The notes under the pieces are model-generated. The model was not told the origin of the DNA, searched no databases, and saw only the letters and a list, made by a program, of their open reading frames with translations. Of a stretch of 64,000 nt of DNA, positions 25,292-34,347 are shown one piece after another (the first letter of the stretch is position 1; every line of letters starts with the position of its first letter). A program made the translations under genes and the position numbers. Source of the stretch: Armatimonadota bacterium (GTDB lineage Bacteria > Armatimonadota > HRBIN16); the NCBI GenBank assembly GCA_026003195.1, contig BPGU01000003.1, positions 186,001 through 250,000 on the forward strand, written 5' to 3'.

Positions 25292-26359
25292 ATGGGCGAA
25301 AAGGCACGTTCTGGTCACTTGAGAGACTCCACCTGCGCTGTGCTTTATGAGGTGATAGGTCAGTGGTGTCGGGGCGAGCCGCTGCGCTGGCAGTCGCTGG
25401 ACGAGGCGGACTGGCGATCGCTTGCCGAACAGAGCCGGTTGCAGGGGGTAGCCGGATTGCTGTATACACTCCTGCCGGACGACGCCCCCGATAGCGTTCG
25501 GGAGATGCTTCACGCGGAATACACCTCTCAGCTCGCCGCCAACGTGCTTTACCTGCAGCAGCTGGCGCCAATCGTGCCTGCTTTGAGAAGTGCTGGCGTG
25601 CGCTTTGCTGCAGTGAAGGGTTCTGCCCTGCTGGCAACGGTCTACTCCGATCTGGGTGTTCGCTTTATGAAGGACATCGACCTACTGGTACATCCTGAGG
25701 ACGTGAACATTCTCAAGCCCGTCCTGCAGCATCTTGGCTGGCAGGAGGAAGACGAGGACATCGCAGGCAAGCATTTCGGCGAGCGATACCGGGCGGAGAC
25801 CTCCTTTACCCGTCGGGAAGGTTCGTTAATGCTTCGGCTGGAAGCGCATCTGGACGCGCCCGGCTTCTATCCGCCATCACGGCGCAGTATCTGGGACAAG
25901 GTGACTACGGTTTGCGGAGGAGGCATCGACGAACTACCTGTACTGCATCTGCCTGCCCACCTGAGCTACCTGTGCGCTCACTACTATTACCATCATTGCG
26001 GCTCCGGCTTGAAATGGCTGGTGGACGTGGCTCTGCTGGTATCGCGGGTGCGTTCCTGGCACGATGTGGTGGTAGATGCCTATCAGTTCGGCACCACGCG
26101 CCCGGTGCACCTGGCGTTGCACGATGTGGCGAAGTATCTGCAAGTACCAGTACCCCAGCACATCGTGGAAACCCTGCGATTTTTGCCCATGCCACTCAGT
26201 TTGCGCCTGCTGTTCGAGATGTGCAAGCGTCCCTCTCTGCATTATCTGGGCATCCGTTTGCTGGACCTTTACCGCGCACCCAACTGGTCTACCCGCTTCG
26301 GTTATGTCTGGCGCAAACTCACCGCTCCCCGCTGGCGAAGACTCTCCCGTTGCGAATAG
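25292..26359 (+). CDS. NTP_transf_5-like nucleotidyltransferase family protein (PF14907 type)
   Basis: A 355-residue protein resembling the uncharacterised nucleotidyltransferase family PF14907. The core is GVRFAAVKGSALLATVYSD followed by RFMKDIDLLVHPEDV, which supplies the GS and DxD elements of a polymerase-beta-type transferase. A helical C-terminal half with LSYLCAHYYYHH follows. Such proteins often sit near exopolysaccharide or lasso-peptide genes; here the neighbour is the Clp1-like gene, ten bases upstream. AGGAGG lies before the ATG. Substrate unknown. Confidence 0.78.
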   Translation: MGEKARSGHLRDSTCAVLYEVIGQWCRGEPLRWQSLDEADWRSLAEQSRLQGVAGLLYTLLPDDAPDSVREMLHAEYTSQLAANVLYLQQLAPIVPALRSAGVRFAAVKGSALLATVYSDLGVRFMKDIDLLVHPEDVNILKPVLQHLGWQEEDEDIAGKHFGERYRAETSFTRREGSLMLRLEAHLDAPGFYPPSRRSIWDKVTTVCGGGIDELPVLHLPAHLSYLCAHYYYHHCGSGLKWLVDVALLVSRVRSWHDVVVDAYQFGTTRPVHLALHDVAKYLQVPVPQHIVETLRFLPMPLSLRLLFEMCKRPSLHYLGIRLLDLYRAPNWSTRFGYVWRKLTAPRWRRLSRCE

Positions 26360-26378
26360 TGAAGTGACGTGCTATACT
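26350..26378 (+). promoter_or_regulatory. Promoter for the 109-residue protein gene
   Basis: TTGCGA (26350-26355) and TATACT (26373-26378) are 17 bases apart. The promoter begins inside the end of the preceding gene. Confidence 0.6.
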
Positions 26379-26416
26379 CTAATACACAGAGAGATACAAA
26401 TAGAGGATGACACGTC

Positions 26417-26746
26417 GTGGACCTGCAGACATTCAAAGAAATGGTTTATCGGGAGTTCGGCGACCATCTGGAGCATGCCACTCCTGCCAACGTGCGCGAG
26501 TTTCTGGACAGATTGCAGATGCAGGAGGTGGCAGGCAGGTTGCCGGGGGAGCGGTTCGAAATCCATGAGACCGGCACCACTTACGAGGAGATTATCAAGG
26601 ACTTTTTTGCCCGTGTGCTGGAGATGCCTCGTGATGATGCTATCATCTTACTGTGGACGCTGGCGATAGACCTCGCTTTTGCTGCCGTAGAACACCAGTA
26701 TGCCGAGTACTTTGCTTCTCTGTTCAAGGACCTGGACCAGTCTTGA
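26417..26746 (+). CDS. Hypothetical protein, 109 residues
   Basis: A small, largely helical soluble protein with no signal peptide. It contains LQTFKEMVYREFGDHLEH and a hydrophobic segment DAIILLWTLAIDLAFAAVEH that is too polar at the ends to be a clear membrane helix. The GTG start follows GAGGATG. It has its own promoter upstream and a strong terminator about 65 bases downstream, so it is a single-gene transcription unit. I do not recognise the family. Confidence 0.65.
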   Translation: MDLQTFKEMVYREFGDHLEHATPANVREFLDRLQMQEVAGRLPGERFEIHETGTTYEEIIKDFFARVLEMPRDDAIILLWTLAIDLAFAAVEHQYAEYFASLFKDLDQS

Positions 26747-26812
26747 AGCAGGTCCGATGCTGCAAAGGCTGCGTGAACTGCATCGGGGACGCCAATAAGG
26801 ATAAAACTGAGC

Positions 26813-26839
26813 AAAAAGCCCTCTGGCGAGGGCTTTTTT
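26813..26839 (+). terminator. Rho-independent terminator
   Basis: AAAAAGCCCTC (26813-26823), loop TGGC, GAGGGCTTTTTT (26828-26839): a perfect GC stem flanked by A and T runs, so it can work in both directions. It ends the 109-residue gene's transcript. Confidence 0.92.
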
Positions 26840-26853
26840 CTTGCTTGCATCTC

Positions 26854-26883
26854 TTGCACTGCGTGCACAGCGCAGGGTACACT
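26854..26883 (+). promoter_or_regulatory. Promoter for the LON-domain/idh operon
   Basis: TTGCAC (26854-26859) and TACACT (26878-26883) are separated by 18 bases, just after the terminator and 53 bases before ATG 26937. Confidence 0.6.
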
Positions 26884-26936
26884 CTATGCGTGATAAACAC
26901 CAAAAACGAGAAACATCATTTTCGGGGAGTTTTTAC

Positions 26937-27623
26937 ATGGAACCGCTGGTAACGTTGCCGCTGTTTCCGTTGCATGCTGTCCTGTTTCCGGGGATGCCTT
27001 TGCCCCTATATGTCTTTGAAGAACGCTACCGCCAGATGATGCGTATGGTACTGGAGCAAGACCGGCAGTTTGGGGTAGTGCTCATCCGGGAAGGCAAGGA
27101 AGTAGGCGGACCGGCGGTACCCTATCAGTGGGGTACTGTCGCCCGCATCACCGCACTGCAGAATCTGCCCGATGGCAGCATGAACCTGTGGACAGTGGGC
27201 GAGCAACGTTTTCGCATTGTGCAAATCACGCAGTCTGAACCTTTTATGGTGGCGAAGGTGATGCTTCTGCCCGATGTCTGTGACGGTTGTGAGCACCGCA
27301 TCCTGCCAATCGTACATCGTGCGACCGACCGTCTGGAACAGTACGTGCGTTTGCTTTTCAGCCCCGAAGGCGGTAAGCATTTTGTGATAGAGCTCCCCAA
27401 TAATCCCCGTGTGCTGGCGAACACGATTGGCGCCATCCTTCAGGTTCCGCTGGTGCAGAAGCAGAAGCTTCTGGAGATAGACGATGTGGTACAACGGTTA
27501 GAGGCGGGGCTGGTCTTGCTGGAGGAGGAGATTGACAGCCTGCTCCTGAAAGCTACCGAGCGAGCGGGTGGTAGAGCGGTGCAGCCTTTCCGCCCCGAGC
27601 AGAAGGTGGTTTCGCGCAATTAG
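26937..27623 (+). CDS. LON N-terminal-domain protein
   Basis: A 228-residue protein that consists of the substrate-binding N-terminal domain of Lon proteases without ATPase or peptidase parts. The opening LPLFPLHAVLFPGMPLPLYV and FEERYRQMMR are typical, followed by VVLIREGKEVGG, GTVARI and GEQRFRIV. A DVCDGCEH segment adds two cysteines. A helical C-terminal half follows. ATG 26937 has GGGGAG upstream; the open frame before it overlaps the promoter. It is 25 bases from the isocitrate dehydrogenase gene and probably co-transcribed. Its role in bacteria is not settled. Confidence 0.88.
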   Translation: MEPLVTLPLFPLHAVLFPGMPLPLYVFEERYRQMMRMVLEQDRQFGVVLIREGKEVGGPAVPYQWGTVARITALQNLPDGSMNLWTVGEQRFRIVQITQSEPFMVAKVMLLPDVCDGCEHRILPIVHRATDRLEQYVRLLFSPEGGKHFVIELPNNPRVLANTIGAILQVPLVQKQKLLEIDDVVQRLEAGLVLLEEEIDSLLLKATERAGGRAVQPFRPEQKVVSRN

Positions 27624-27648
27624 CGACGAAATCAGGAGGTCCCCGGTG

Positions 27649-28653
27649 ATGCTTACGGTCACGCTCATCCCTGGAGATGGTATCGGTCCTGAAGTGGTGG
27701 AGGCGGCGGTGCGCGTCGTGGAGGCGACCGGCGTGCCGGTGCAGTGGGAGCGGTTTGAAGCAGGCACCGAAGTGATGAACAAGTACGGCACACCCTTGCC
27801 TGATGAAGTGTTCAACTCCGTATTGAGAAATCGTGTTGCACTCAAAGGTCCTATTACGACCCCTATCGGCACAGGATATAGCAGCCCCAATGTGATGCTC
27901 CGCAAGCGGTTGAACCTCTTTGCCAACGTGCGTCCTGCCAGGAACCTGCCGGGCGTGCGTACGCGCTACGAAGGTGTAGACCTGGTGGTGATTCGCGAAA
28001 ACAGCGAGGACCTTTACTCCGGTCTGGAGCACCTTGTGGTGCCCGGGGTGGTGGAAAGCTTAAAGATTATCACCGAGCGTGCCAGCCTGCGTATCGCCCG
28101 GTTCGCTTTTGAATATGCGGTGAAGCATGGGCGCAAGAAAGTGACGGCGGTGCACAAAGCGAATATTATGAAACTGAGTGACGGGCTGTTTCTGGAATGT
28201 TGTCGGCGGGTGGCACGAGACTATCCGCAGATAGAATATGAGGAGCTGATTGTGGACAACACGTGCATGCAGCTGGTGACGCGCCCGGAACGCTTTGACG
28301 TGATGGTGATGGAAAACCTGTACGGCGACATCATTTCCGACCTGTGTGCTGGGCTGGTAGGAGGTTTGGGGCTAACGCCCAGCGCGAACGTTGGTGAAGA
28401 GGGCATTGTCGTCTACGAGGCGGTACACGGCTCTGCCCCCGACATCGCCGGGCGCAACCTTGCCAACCCCATTGCACTCATCTTCTGCGCTGCGATGATG
28501 CTGGAGGACCAGGGTGAGCGAGAAGCGGCGGAGCGGGTGCGTCAGGGCGTGTATCGCGTGCTGAGCGAAGGCAAAGTGCTCACCCGCGACCTGGGCGGCA
28601 CCGCTACCACTACCGAAATCACCGACGCGATTATCGCCGCGATGACCGACTAA
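27649..28653 (+). CDS. NAD-type isocitrate/isopropylmalate dehydrogenase family protein, probably isocitrate dehydrogenase
   Basis: A 334-residue beta-decarboxylating dehydrogenase. It opens [20 protein letters not shown]; carries [20 protein letters not shown], the substrate-binding [26 protein letters not shown] with the catalytic Lys, and [19 protein letters not shown]. The [19 protein letters not shown] and EDLYSG sequences match NAD-dependent isocitrate dehydrogenases better than LeuB. It should convert isocitrate to 2-oxoglutarate. ATG 27649 follows AGGAGGT; GTG 27646 is also possible. Its stop codon overlaps that of the convergent tdh gene. Confidence 0.88.
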   Translation: MLTVTLIPGDGIGPEVVEAAVRVVEATGVPVQWERFEAGTEVMNKYGTPLPDEVFNSVLRNRVALKGPITTPIGTGYSSPNVMLRKRLNLFANVRPARNLPGVRTRYEGVDLVVIRENSEDLYSGLEHLVVPGVVESLKIITERASLRIARFAFEYAVKHGRKKVTAVHKANIMKLSDGLFLECCRRVARDYPQIEYEELIVDNTCMQLVTRPERFDVMVMENLYGDIISDLCAGLVGGLGLTPSANVGEEGIVVYEAVHGSAPDIAGRNLANPIALIFCAAMMLEDQGEREAAERVRQGVYRVLSEGKVLTRDLGGTATTTEITDAIIAAMTD

Positions 28654-29684
28654 TCCGGGCGAAGGATTACTTTGGCACACTTGCCGGTATCGATCAGCTC
28701 CATAGCCCTGCTCACTTCTGAGAAGCCCATCGTGTGGGTAATTACCGGGCGTACATCCAGCCTGCCCGATGTCAGCAGATCCTGCATCTGCTCCCATGTC
28801 TGGTACAGCCGTCGCCCGACGATGCCCTGAACCTCCAGCCCCTTAAAGATGACATCTTCAGCAAGGTCTATTTCTATCGGGTCGCTGGGGATGCCCATTA
28901 GGGTGACCCTTCCGCCCGGACGAGCAATGCGGAAACTCGTCCTGATCGCAGCGGGAGCACCCGACATCTCCAGCACCACGTCCACACCCTCACCACCCGT
29001 CTGCGCCATCACCGCTTTCTCCACGTCGTCTTTGGCGGGGTCCAGCAACACATCTGCGCCCATCTGCTCCGCCAGCTGCAGGCGATAAGGGTGCTTTTCC
29101 ACCGCGAAGACGGTGCTGGCGTGACAGGCTCTGGCAATGCCCACACAAAATAACCCCAGAGGTCCACAGCCCATCACCGCCACCGTGAGCCCCTCTAAAG
29201 GTCCTGCCAGCGCAGCGTGCACCGCATTGCCCAGCGGATCCTGAATCGCCGCCACCTCCACCGGAATTTGTGCGGGGGTAGGACGGGCGTTTGCCTCAGG
29301 AAGAACCACCAGTTCCGCCCACACGCCATCGGTATCCACACCCAGAATGCGTGTATTGCGGCACACGTGTGCCTGCCCATGCCGACACTGGTAACACACG
29401 CCGCACACGATGTGTGACTCGCTGGCAACATAATCGCCCACTTTGCGCTCCTTCACGCCCTCGCCAACGGCAACCACTTCACCGGCGAATTCATGCCCGA
29501 GAATACGTGGCGGGTGGATACGGTGTGCTGCCCAGTGATCCCAGTGCCAGATATGCACATCGGTGCCGCAGATAGACCATGCATGAGGTTTAACGAGCAC
29601 ATGTCCAGGGGGGACAGTAGATAGGTCGGCAATATCTATCACCTCGCCGCCGGGTTCGGGGCGAGTCTTGACAATCGCACGCAT
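28650..29684 (-). CDS. tdh: L-threonine 3-dehydrogenase
   Basis: A 344-residue zinc-dependent medium-chain dehydrogenase. It has the catalytic zinc region WSICGTDVHIWHWDHWAAH and RILGHEFAGEV, the structural zinc cysteines CGVCYQCRHGQAHVC, and the NAD fold AVMGCGPLGLFCVG. The CGTDVHIW-x-WDxWA signature is typical of threonine dehydrogenase, which oxidises threonine to 2-amino-3-ketobutyrate. No kbl (2-amino-3-ketobutyrate ligase) is adjacent. ATG 29684 follows AAAGGAG. The frame stays open far upstream but there it overlaps the promoter and the divergent gene. Confidence 0.9.
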   Translation of the reverse strand: MRAIVKTRPEPGGEVIDIADLSTVPPGHVLVKPHAWSICGTDVHIWHWDHWAAHRIHPPRILGHEFAGEVVAVGEGVKERKVGDYVASESHIVCGVCYQCRHGQAHVCRNTRILGVDTDGVWAELVVLPEANARPTPAQIPVEVAAIQDPLGNAVHAALAGPLEGLTVAVMGCGPLGLFCVGIARACHASTVFAVEKHPYRLQLAEQMGADVLLDPAKDDVEKAVMAQTGGEGVDVVLEMSGAPAAIRTSFRIARPGGRVTLMGIPSDPIEIDLAEDVIFKGLEVQGIVGRRLYQTWEQMQDLLTSGRLDVRPVITHTMGFSEVSRAMELIDTGKCAKVILRPD

Positions 29685-29720
29685 CTCTGAGAGCTCCTTT
29701 CTACAAGCTTCACCGCTTTC

Positions 29721-29749
29721 ATTATATGCCTTCGTTCGGGTTCTCGCAA
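29721..29749 (-). promoter_or_regulatory. tdh promoter
   Basis: On the minus strand TTGCGA (29749-29744) and TATAAT (29726-29721) are separated by 17 bases, 36 bases before the tdh start. Confidence 0.7.
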
Positions 29750-29820
29750 GCCAGCGTGAACTTCTTGCCCTGCCTGACGTCTGAAAAGAGTGTAAGAACC
29801 TGTGGAAGGAGATGTGGAAC

Positions 29821-30870
29821 ATGCGCCGCTGGATCATCTGGATATCGGGCATGCTTTTGCTGCTTGCCGCGCTGGTGCTGACAGCCGCCCAGAGCCGGCA
29901 AAATGCATCTGCGCAGGGTGTGCGCAATATCATTCTCATCGGCTGGGATGGAGCACAGCGCGAGCATGTGCGCGAGTGCCTGCAACGTGGGGAGCTGCCC
30001 AACCTGGCGAAGCTGGCTTCCGAAGGCAAACTGGTGGCTATTGACATCCTGCGCACCACCGACACCAAAGCGGGGTGGACGCAGATACTGACCGGCTACG
30101 AGCCGGAGAAAACAGGAGTGTTCAGCAACGGGCGTTACCAGCCGATCCCCAAAGGCTATACCGTTTTTGAAAGGCTGGAACAGCATTTCGGCGCGGACAA
30201 TATCGCGACGGTAGCAGTCATAGGCAAAAAGGGAAACGTGGACGCCGACCCGCCGAGCAAGGTGTTGGCGGCTCCCATTGAGCAACGGGCACGCGCGGGA
30301 CGTGCTCCAGCGCAGCAGCGGCTCCGACAGGGGAAGATTATCACCGAAAACGGTGTGCGCTATCTGGTGGAACCGGGCAAGCCCTACTACAACGCCCGGC
30401 AGAGCATGGACGTTTTCCTCAACGGTCTGATGCGCGACGACGCCGTCGGCGCGAAGGCGCTGGAGATGCTGGAGCGCTACAAGGATAAGAGGTTCTTCTT
30501 CTTCATCCACTTTGCCGAGGTAGACCATCAGGGGCACCGGTACGGCGAGAACTCGAAGGAGTACAACGACGCGCTCATCTCCGGCGACAGGTGGCTGGGT
30601 AGAATCGTGCAGAAGCTGAAAGAGCTGAAGCTGTACGATAGGACGCTGATTTACGTCACCGCCGACCACGGCTTCGACGAGGGCATGAAAACCCACGCTG
30701 ATGCGCCGTACGTGTTTCTGGCTACCAACGATAAGGGCATCCTCCGACGTGGCACCCGGACGGATATTGCACCGACCATCCTGGAGCGATTTGGGGTAGA
30801 CCTGAAGCGCATCCAGCCACCGTTGGATGGGCATCCGCTGACAAAGCCCCATAACCCGCCCATCTGGTAG
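29821..30870 (+). CDS. Exported alkaline-phosphatase-superfamily phosphodiesterase/sulfatase-like protein
   Basis: A 349-residue protein with a signal peptide (WIIWISGMLLLLAALVLTAA) and an alkaline-phosphatase-fold core. Metal and nucleophile positions are visible: IILIGWDGAQ, the Thr in LRTTDTKAGW, FAEVDHQGH, TADHGFDEG and KTHADAP. This order fits type I phosphodiesterase/nucleotide pyrophosphatase or sulfatase-like hydrolases. ATG 29821 has AAGGAG nine bases upstream; ATG 29812 would sit directly on it. Substrate unknown; it acts outside the cytoplasm. Confidence 0.83.
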   Translation: MRRWIIWISGMLLLLAALVLTAAQSRQNASAQGVRNIILIGWDGAQREHVRECLQRGELPNLAKLASEGKLVAIDILRTTDTKAGWTQILTGYEPEKTGVFSNGRYQPIPKGYTVFERLEQHFGADNIATVAVIGKKGNVDADPPSKVLAAPIEQRARAGRAPAQQRLRQGKIITENGVRYLVEPGKPYYNARQSMDVFLNGLMRDDAVGAKALEMLERYKDKRFFFFIHFAEVDHQGHRYGENSKEYNDALISGDRWLGRIVQKLKELKLYDRTLIYVTADHGFDEGMKTHADAPYVFLATNDKGILRRGTRTDIAPTILERFGVDLKRIQPPLDGHPLTKPHNPPIW

Positions 30871-30900
30871 TGGCACACACGCAGACGCCGTCGGAGTCCG

Positions 30901-31884
30901 TTATAGTGGCAGAAGCCCGTTTTTCTGCAGGGTGAGATGCGCCAGCATGTAGGAAAGAACAGACTCCGCGCCGCCGTTCAGATTCAGCCCATGTGGCGTC
31001 AGGGCGTCGTGACAGAAGCCAGTTTCGGGTTCGTACACCTGGAGCATGTGGTCGTTCTTGCCCAGGTACCATTCGTAAGCCAGTAGCGCCTTTTCGCGAT
31101 AGAACGGTTCCTGTGAGAGCAGGTAAGCGGTGGTACAGGCTTCTACCATCGCGCCTGCGTCTACCGGTTGCTGGTCCCAGCGGGCGGGCACTCCCCCTTT
31201 GAAGAACCAGCCATGGTTGCCAATAGGGCGGAAATGCCCGTCTCCAAAGGTGTGACCGATGAGCCAGCGCAGTGTGGCATGTGCGACCTCAATGCCTTCT
31301 GTATGGTGCAGGCGGTACGCTGCGACGAACAGTGCTTGAGGCAGGCGCGCGTTCTCATAGGTCACCACCGGCTCGAACCACCGCCACTCCCAGTCGCTAT
31401 AATGGCGATATCCCGTTAGCAGTTGATCCAGCGTGCGGCGCAACAGGTTGACATTGCTGGTCTCCAGAGCGGCGAATGCCAGCGCACGCGGCGAGTGTAC
31501 CTCCATCATCGCACGCTCCATGCGCCGTATCATGTGGCGAGCGCCCAGGTCTGACGGGTGATGCCTCGCCCAGAGATAGAGGCTCCATAGCGTGCGTCCC
31601 AGCGCATCATCGCTGCCGACCGGTTCCAGCCATTGGCCCTGCGCCGAACGGAAGTTGCGCACTCTTCCGTTCGGCAAGAAAGCGCTGCGGATGTAACGCA
31701 TGCACCGATCGCACAGGGCACCATGAAGGGCGGCGGGCATCTGCTCTTTCGCCAGAGTCGCCACAATCAGCGCACGCGCCTGGTCGTCTATCGAGTAACC
31801 ATGCTCGGGGGCGGGAGTGCGCAGGTTTGCATGCTGCCACACCCCCAGCGGACCGAGCAAGGTGTACAGATAGTCAAACCGCAT
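30901..31884 (-). CDS. Glycosyltransferase-linked (alpha/alpha)-toroid-like protein
   Basis: A 327-residue helical protein with repeated Trp-rich helix-loop motifs: EHGYSIDDQARALIVA, GRTLWSLYLWARHH, WFEPVVTYENARLPQALFVA, RWDQQPVDAGAMVEACTTAY and YEPETGFCHDAL. The pattern resembles (alpha/alpha)6-barrel glycosidases or epimerases. No known catalytic pair was assigned. ATG 31884 lies within the end of the upstream GT4 gene (11-base overlap), so the two are co-translated and probably act on the same glycan. An oligosaccharide-trimming or epimerising role is inferred only. Confidence 0.7.
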   Translation of the reverse strand: MRFDYLYTLLGPLGVWQHANLRTPAPEHGYSIDDQARALIVATLAKEQMPAALHGALCDRCMRYIRSAFLPNGRVRNFRSAQGQWLEPVGSDDALGRTLWSLYLWARHHPSDLGARHMIRRMERAMMEVHSPRALAFAALETSNVNLLRRTLDQLLTGYRHYSDWEWRWFEPVVTYENARLPQALFVAAYRLHHTEGIEVAHATLRWLIGHTFGDGHFRPIGNHGWFFKGGVPARWDQQPVDAGAMVEACTTAYLLSQEPFYREKALLAYEWYLGKNDHMLQVYEPETGFCHDALTPHGLNLNGGAESVLSYMLAHLTLQKNGLLPL

Positions 31885-33133
31885 CGGTTGCCCGCTCCCG
31901 TGCGGTGTTGGTCTGCGTGATATTCGCCTCCGGCGCGAACGCTGATGGCAGGTAGTACCCTGTGTAGTATACATTCGTCGCGTAGTATGCCAGCGCTATC
32001 CGGTTGAGCCACTGGCTAAACTGTGCCCCAACCGCCGACCATGTCATGTGCCGGCTGTAATGGTATGCCCGATAGCGCAATTGTTCGCGGTAGCCTTCGT
32101 CGCTGAGCAGTTTGTGGAGCGTCTCGGCGATGGCCTTCGGGCTGCGGAACGGCACCAGCTCTCCCCTACCGTCCGCAAGCAGTTCCTGCGCGTATAGATA
32201 GGGTGTGGATACCACCGCGCATCCGCACGCCAGCGCGTAAGTCAGTGTGCCGCTGGAAATCTGCCCCGGATTGGGGTAGGGTGTGATGTATATATCGGTC
32301 GCGGCGAGATAACGCAACAGCGTCTCCTGCGTCAGGTAGCTGTTGACAAAGCGCACGTGATTCTGCAACCCCAGCTGCTCTACCAGCGCCATCAGCGACT
32401 CGCGATAGCTCTCGCCCTCGTAAGCCCGCACGTTGGGGTGGGTTTGACCAAGCACAAGGTATAGCGCGTCCGGGTGTCGCGGTGCAACGTCCTGCATGGC
32501 AACGATAACATCCTCAATACCCTTCCCCCGACTAATCAGCCCGAAGGTAGATATCACCTTTCTGCCCTGCAGTCCCAGCCTGTTCTTAGCGATGTCGGTG
32601 CTGGTGAAAGGCACCTCTGGTGCGCCATGCGGAATCATGCGCACATGATGGGTGGGCACATGATACACCTGCTTGAGCAACCGTATCGCCGTGTGTGACA
32701 TCACCATCACGCCCTGCGCGTGCGTCACGAGTTCCCGCAGGATGCGCTTCATAATGTCGCGCGGTTGCGGGTCTACCGTGTGCAGGGTAACCAGCAGAGG
32801 CACCCTCAGCGCGCGCACGAAGCGCAGTACCTCTTCACCCATCTCCCCGGCAAACAGACCGTATTCGTGCTGCAGGCTGACCGCGGTCGGCTGTAGTCGG
32901 TTCAGGAACTGTGCAGCCTGTTCATAATCCCCCACATGCTCCTTGCGGATACGCCATACCACCCGCTGGTCGGCATAATCCACCTCGCCCTTGTCGATGG
33001 CGATAACCAGCGGCGTCCATCCATACAGTTCTACTGCGTTTGCTAGATCTCTGGTGAAAGTGGCGATGCCGCATTGAACAGGTGGATAGGTGCTCACGAA
33101 CGCGACGGTACGTCCTTGCGTTAAACGGCTCAT
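31874..33133 (-). CDS. GT4-type glycosyltransferase
   Basis: A 419-residue GT-B glycosyltransferase. The N-terminal domain begins VAFVSTYPPVQCGIATFTRD, a form common in retaining GT4 enzymes; HEYGLFAGEMGEEVLRFV follows. The C-terminal half has STFGLISRGKGIEDVI, FVNSYLTQETLLRYLAATD and the nucleotide-binding YITPYPNPGQISSGTLTYAL. AAAGGAGGTGA precedes ATG 33133. The downstream gene overlaps. Donor and acceptor cannot be told; cell-wall or storage glycan synthesis is plausible. Confidence 0.88.
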   Translation of the reverse strand: MSRLTQGRTVAFVSTYPPVQCGIATFTRDLANAVELYGWTPLVIAIDKGEVDYADQRVVWRIRKEHVGDYEQAAQFLNRLQPTAVSLQHEYGLFAGEMGEEVLRFVRALRVPLLVTLHTVDPQPRDIMKRILRELVTHAQGVMVMSHTAIRLLKQVYHVPTHHVRMIPHGAPEVPFTSTDIAKNRLGLQGRKVISTFGLISRGKGIEDVIVAMQDVAPRHPDALYLVLGQTHPNVRAYEGESYRESLMALVEQLGLQNHVRFVNSYLTQETLLRYLAATDIYITPYPNPGQISSGTLTYALACGCAVVSTPYLYAQELLADGRGELVPFRSPKAIAETLHKLLSDEGYREQLRYRAYHYSRHMTWSAVGAQFSQWLNRIALAYYATNVYYTGYYLPSAFAPEANITQTNTARERATDAV

Positions 33134-33250
33134 TACCTCACCTCCTTTCCCAGTAATGAGTCGCTCCCGCTGGAGCGTGCACGTCGCCCGTGATGTCGGC
33201 AAGGATAGAAGGATCTAAAGCGGTATCACGGACGGGTAACGGCAGTTAGC

Positions 33251-33280
33251 ATTATACCAGAGGAGATGCTGGTTTTGCAA
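33251..33280 (-). promoter_or_regulatory. Promoter of the GT4 operon
   Basis: On the minus strand TTGCAA (33280-33275) and TATAAT (33256-33251) are separated by 18 bases. The leader is about 110 bases. Confidence 0.65.
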
Positions 33281-33308
33281 GATTTTGACAGGTCAGGAGG
33301 GTGACACG

Positions 33309-33336
33309 AAAAAGCCCCTCTTGAAGAAGAGGGGCT
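33309..33336 (-). terminator. Rho-independent terminator of regulator-pseudopilin operon 1
   Basis: On the minus strand AGCCCCTCTT and AAGAGGGGCT form ten perfect pairs around a four-base loop, followed by TTTTT. It lies 14 bases after the stop of the small membrane-protein gene and separates that operon from the GT4 operon. Confidence 0.92.
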
Positions 33337-33349
33337 GCAGCTGCTGTGT

Positions 33350-33568
33350 CTAACGTCCTGGAGAGGGTGCCGTCTGAATGGGGTTGGAAAGCACTCCTCC
33401 CGGCATCGGACGTCCTCGCTGACTGGGTGGTAGTTCGATCGGACCGGACGGTGGCGCAGGCGGGAGCTTCGGCTCATTGCGCGTGCTCCGCCAGTACACC
33501 AGTGCGATAACCGCCACCAACACTACGATGATTATCGCGGCAACCGCCGGCGAAATCTCCTTCTTCAT
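33350..33568 (-). CDS. Small single-pass protein of the MKKE(I/V)SP type
   Basis: A 72-residue protein: MKKEISPAVAAI, one membrane helix (AAIIIVVLVAVIALVYW), then a proline-rich tail (KLPPAPPSGPIELPP) expected outside the membrane. The start closely resembles the product at 48192 (MKKEVSPSVA), which is encoded next to another pseudopilin and a LacI regulator. GGAG lies before the ATG. It is the last gene of the operon, 21 bases after the pseudopilin. No named family; an envelope partner of the pseudopilin is inferred from the repeated context. Confidence 0.75.
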   Translation of the reverse strand: MKKEISPAVAAIIIVVLVAVIALVYWRSTRNEPKLPPAPPSGPIELPPSQRGRPMPGGVLSNPIQTAPSPGR

Positions 33569-33589
33569 CCGCGTTGTTCTCCTTTACCG

Positions 33590-34333
33590 TCAGGGTTCGG
33601 TCGGATGCAGGCGCACCTTGTAGTAGCCCCAGAATACCGGGCTCTCTTTGGTCAAGGTGACTCGCACCCATTTCGCGTGCCCGTCCGCAAACATGAAGTT
33701 CGCACCGCTGTTGTGGCGAGGCGGACCGTAGAACCATGTTTGCTGGTCACTGCTGAGCCAGTAGGTGCGCTGCACTCCATCGCCCGCGTCCAGGTAGTAG
33801 CCAATGTAGCTGTTCCAGGGCATGTAACCATCTGCCAGCACGCCGATTTCGGCGGGTTCGTTAATCGCTGCCAGAGGCCAGCCGCCGAATCGCAGGCTAC
33901 CGCCCATCAGCAACTCGTTGTAGCCATAGCCCAGATGGTAATCTTCCAGGCTTGCCACGTTGGGCGATGGGGCAAAGCAGCAGTACGCGAGCCACGGATA
34001 CCCGTTGAAGTCCGGCTCCTTGAAAATGGCTGCGTTTTTCACGTAGGGGTAGAGCTGGTCCGGGAAGTACAACTGGTTGACCGTCTGCCCCGTGTTCGGG
34101 TCGGTGTAGCAACCGGGAAAAGCCTGCCACCACAGGGTTTCATCGTAGTCCTGCGCGTACATCATGGTGGCGGTGCCCAGCTGCTTCAGGTTGGAAAGGC
34201 ACACGGTTTGCCGTGCCTTGGCGCGAGCCTGGGCAAACACCGGGAACAAAATCGCTGCGAGTATCGCGATAATCGCGATAACCACCAGCAACTCAATCAG
34301 GGTAAAAGCGGTCTTGCGTCTGTGGTGATACAT
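33590..34333 (-). CDS. DUF1559-type pseudopilin (operon 1)
   Basis: A 247-residue secreted protein with prepilin signal MYHHRRKTA, then [18 protein letters not shown], then [15 protein letters not shown]. The residue before the cleavage site is Ala rather than the usual Gly. The globular part has several Cys and ends in the family motif [21 protein letters not shown] 34333 follows GGAGGG; the longer open frame reaches into the regulator gene. It lies 14 bases after the GntR/LacI-type regulator gene. It is expected to be processed by a prepilin peptidase and displayed at the surface; its function is unknown. Confidence 0.9.
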   Translation of the reverse strand: MYHHRRKTAFTLIELLVVIAIIAILAAILFPVFAQARAKARQTVCLSNLKQLGTATMMYAQDYDETLWWQAFPGCYTDPNTGQTVNQLYFPDQLYPYVKNAAIFKEPDFNGYPWLAYCCFAPSPNVASLEDYHLGYGYNELLMGGSLRFGGWPLAAINEPAEIGVLADGYMPWNSYIGYYLDAGDGVQRTYWLSSDQQTWFYGPPRHNSGANFMFADGHAKWVRVTLTKESPVFWGYYKVRLHPTEP

Positions 34334-34347
34334 CGGTAAACCCTCCT

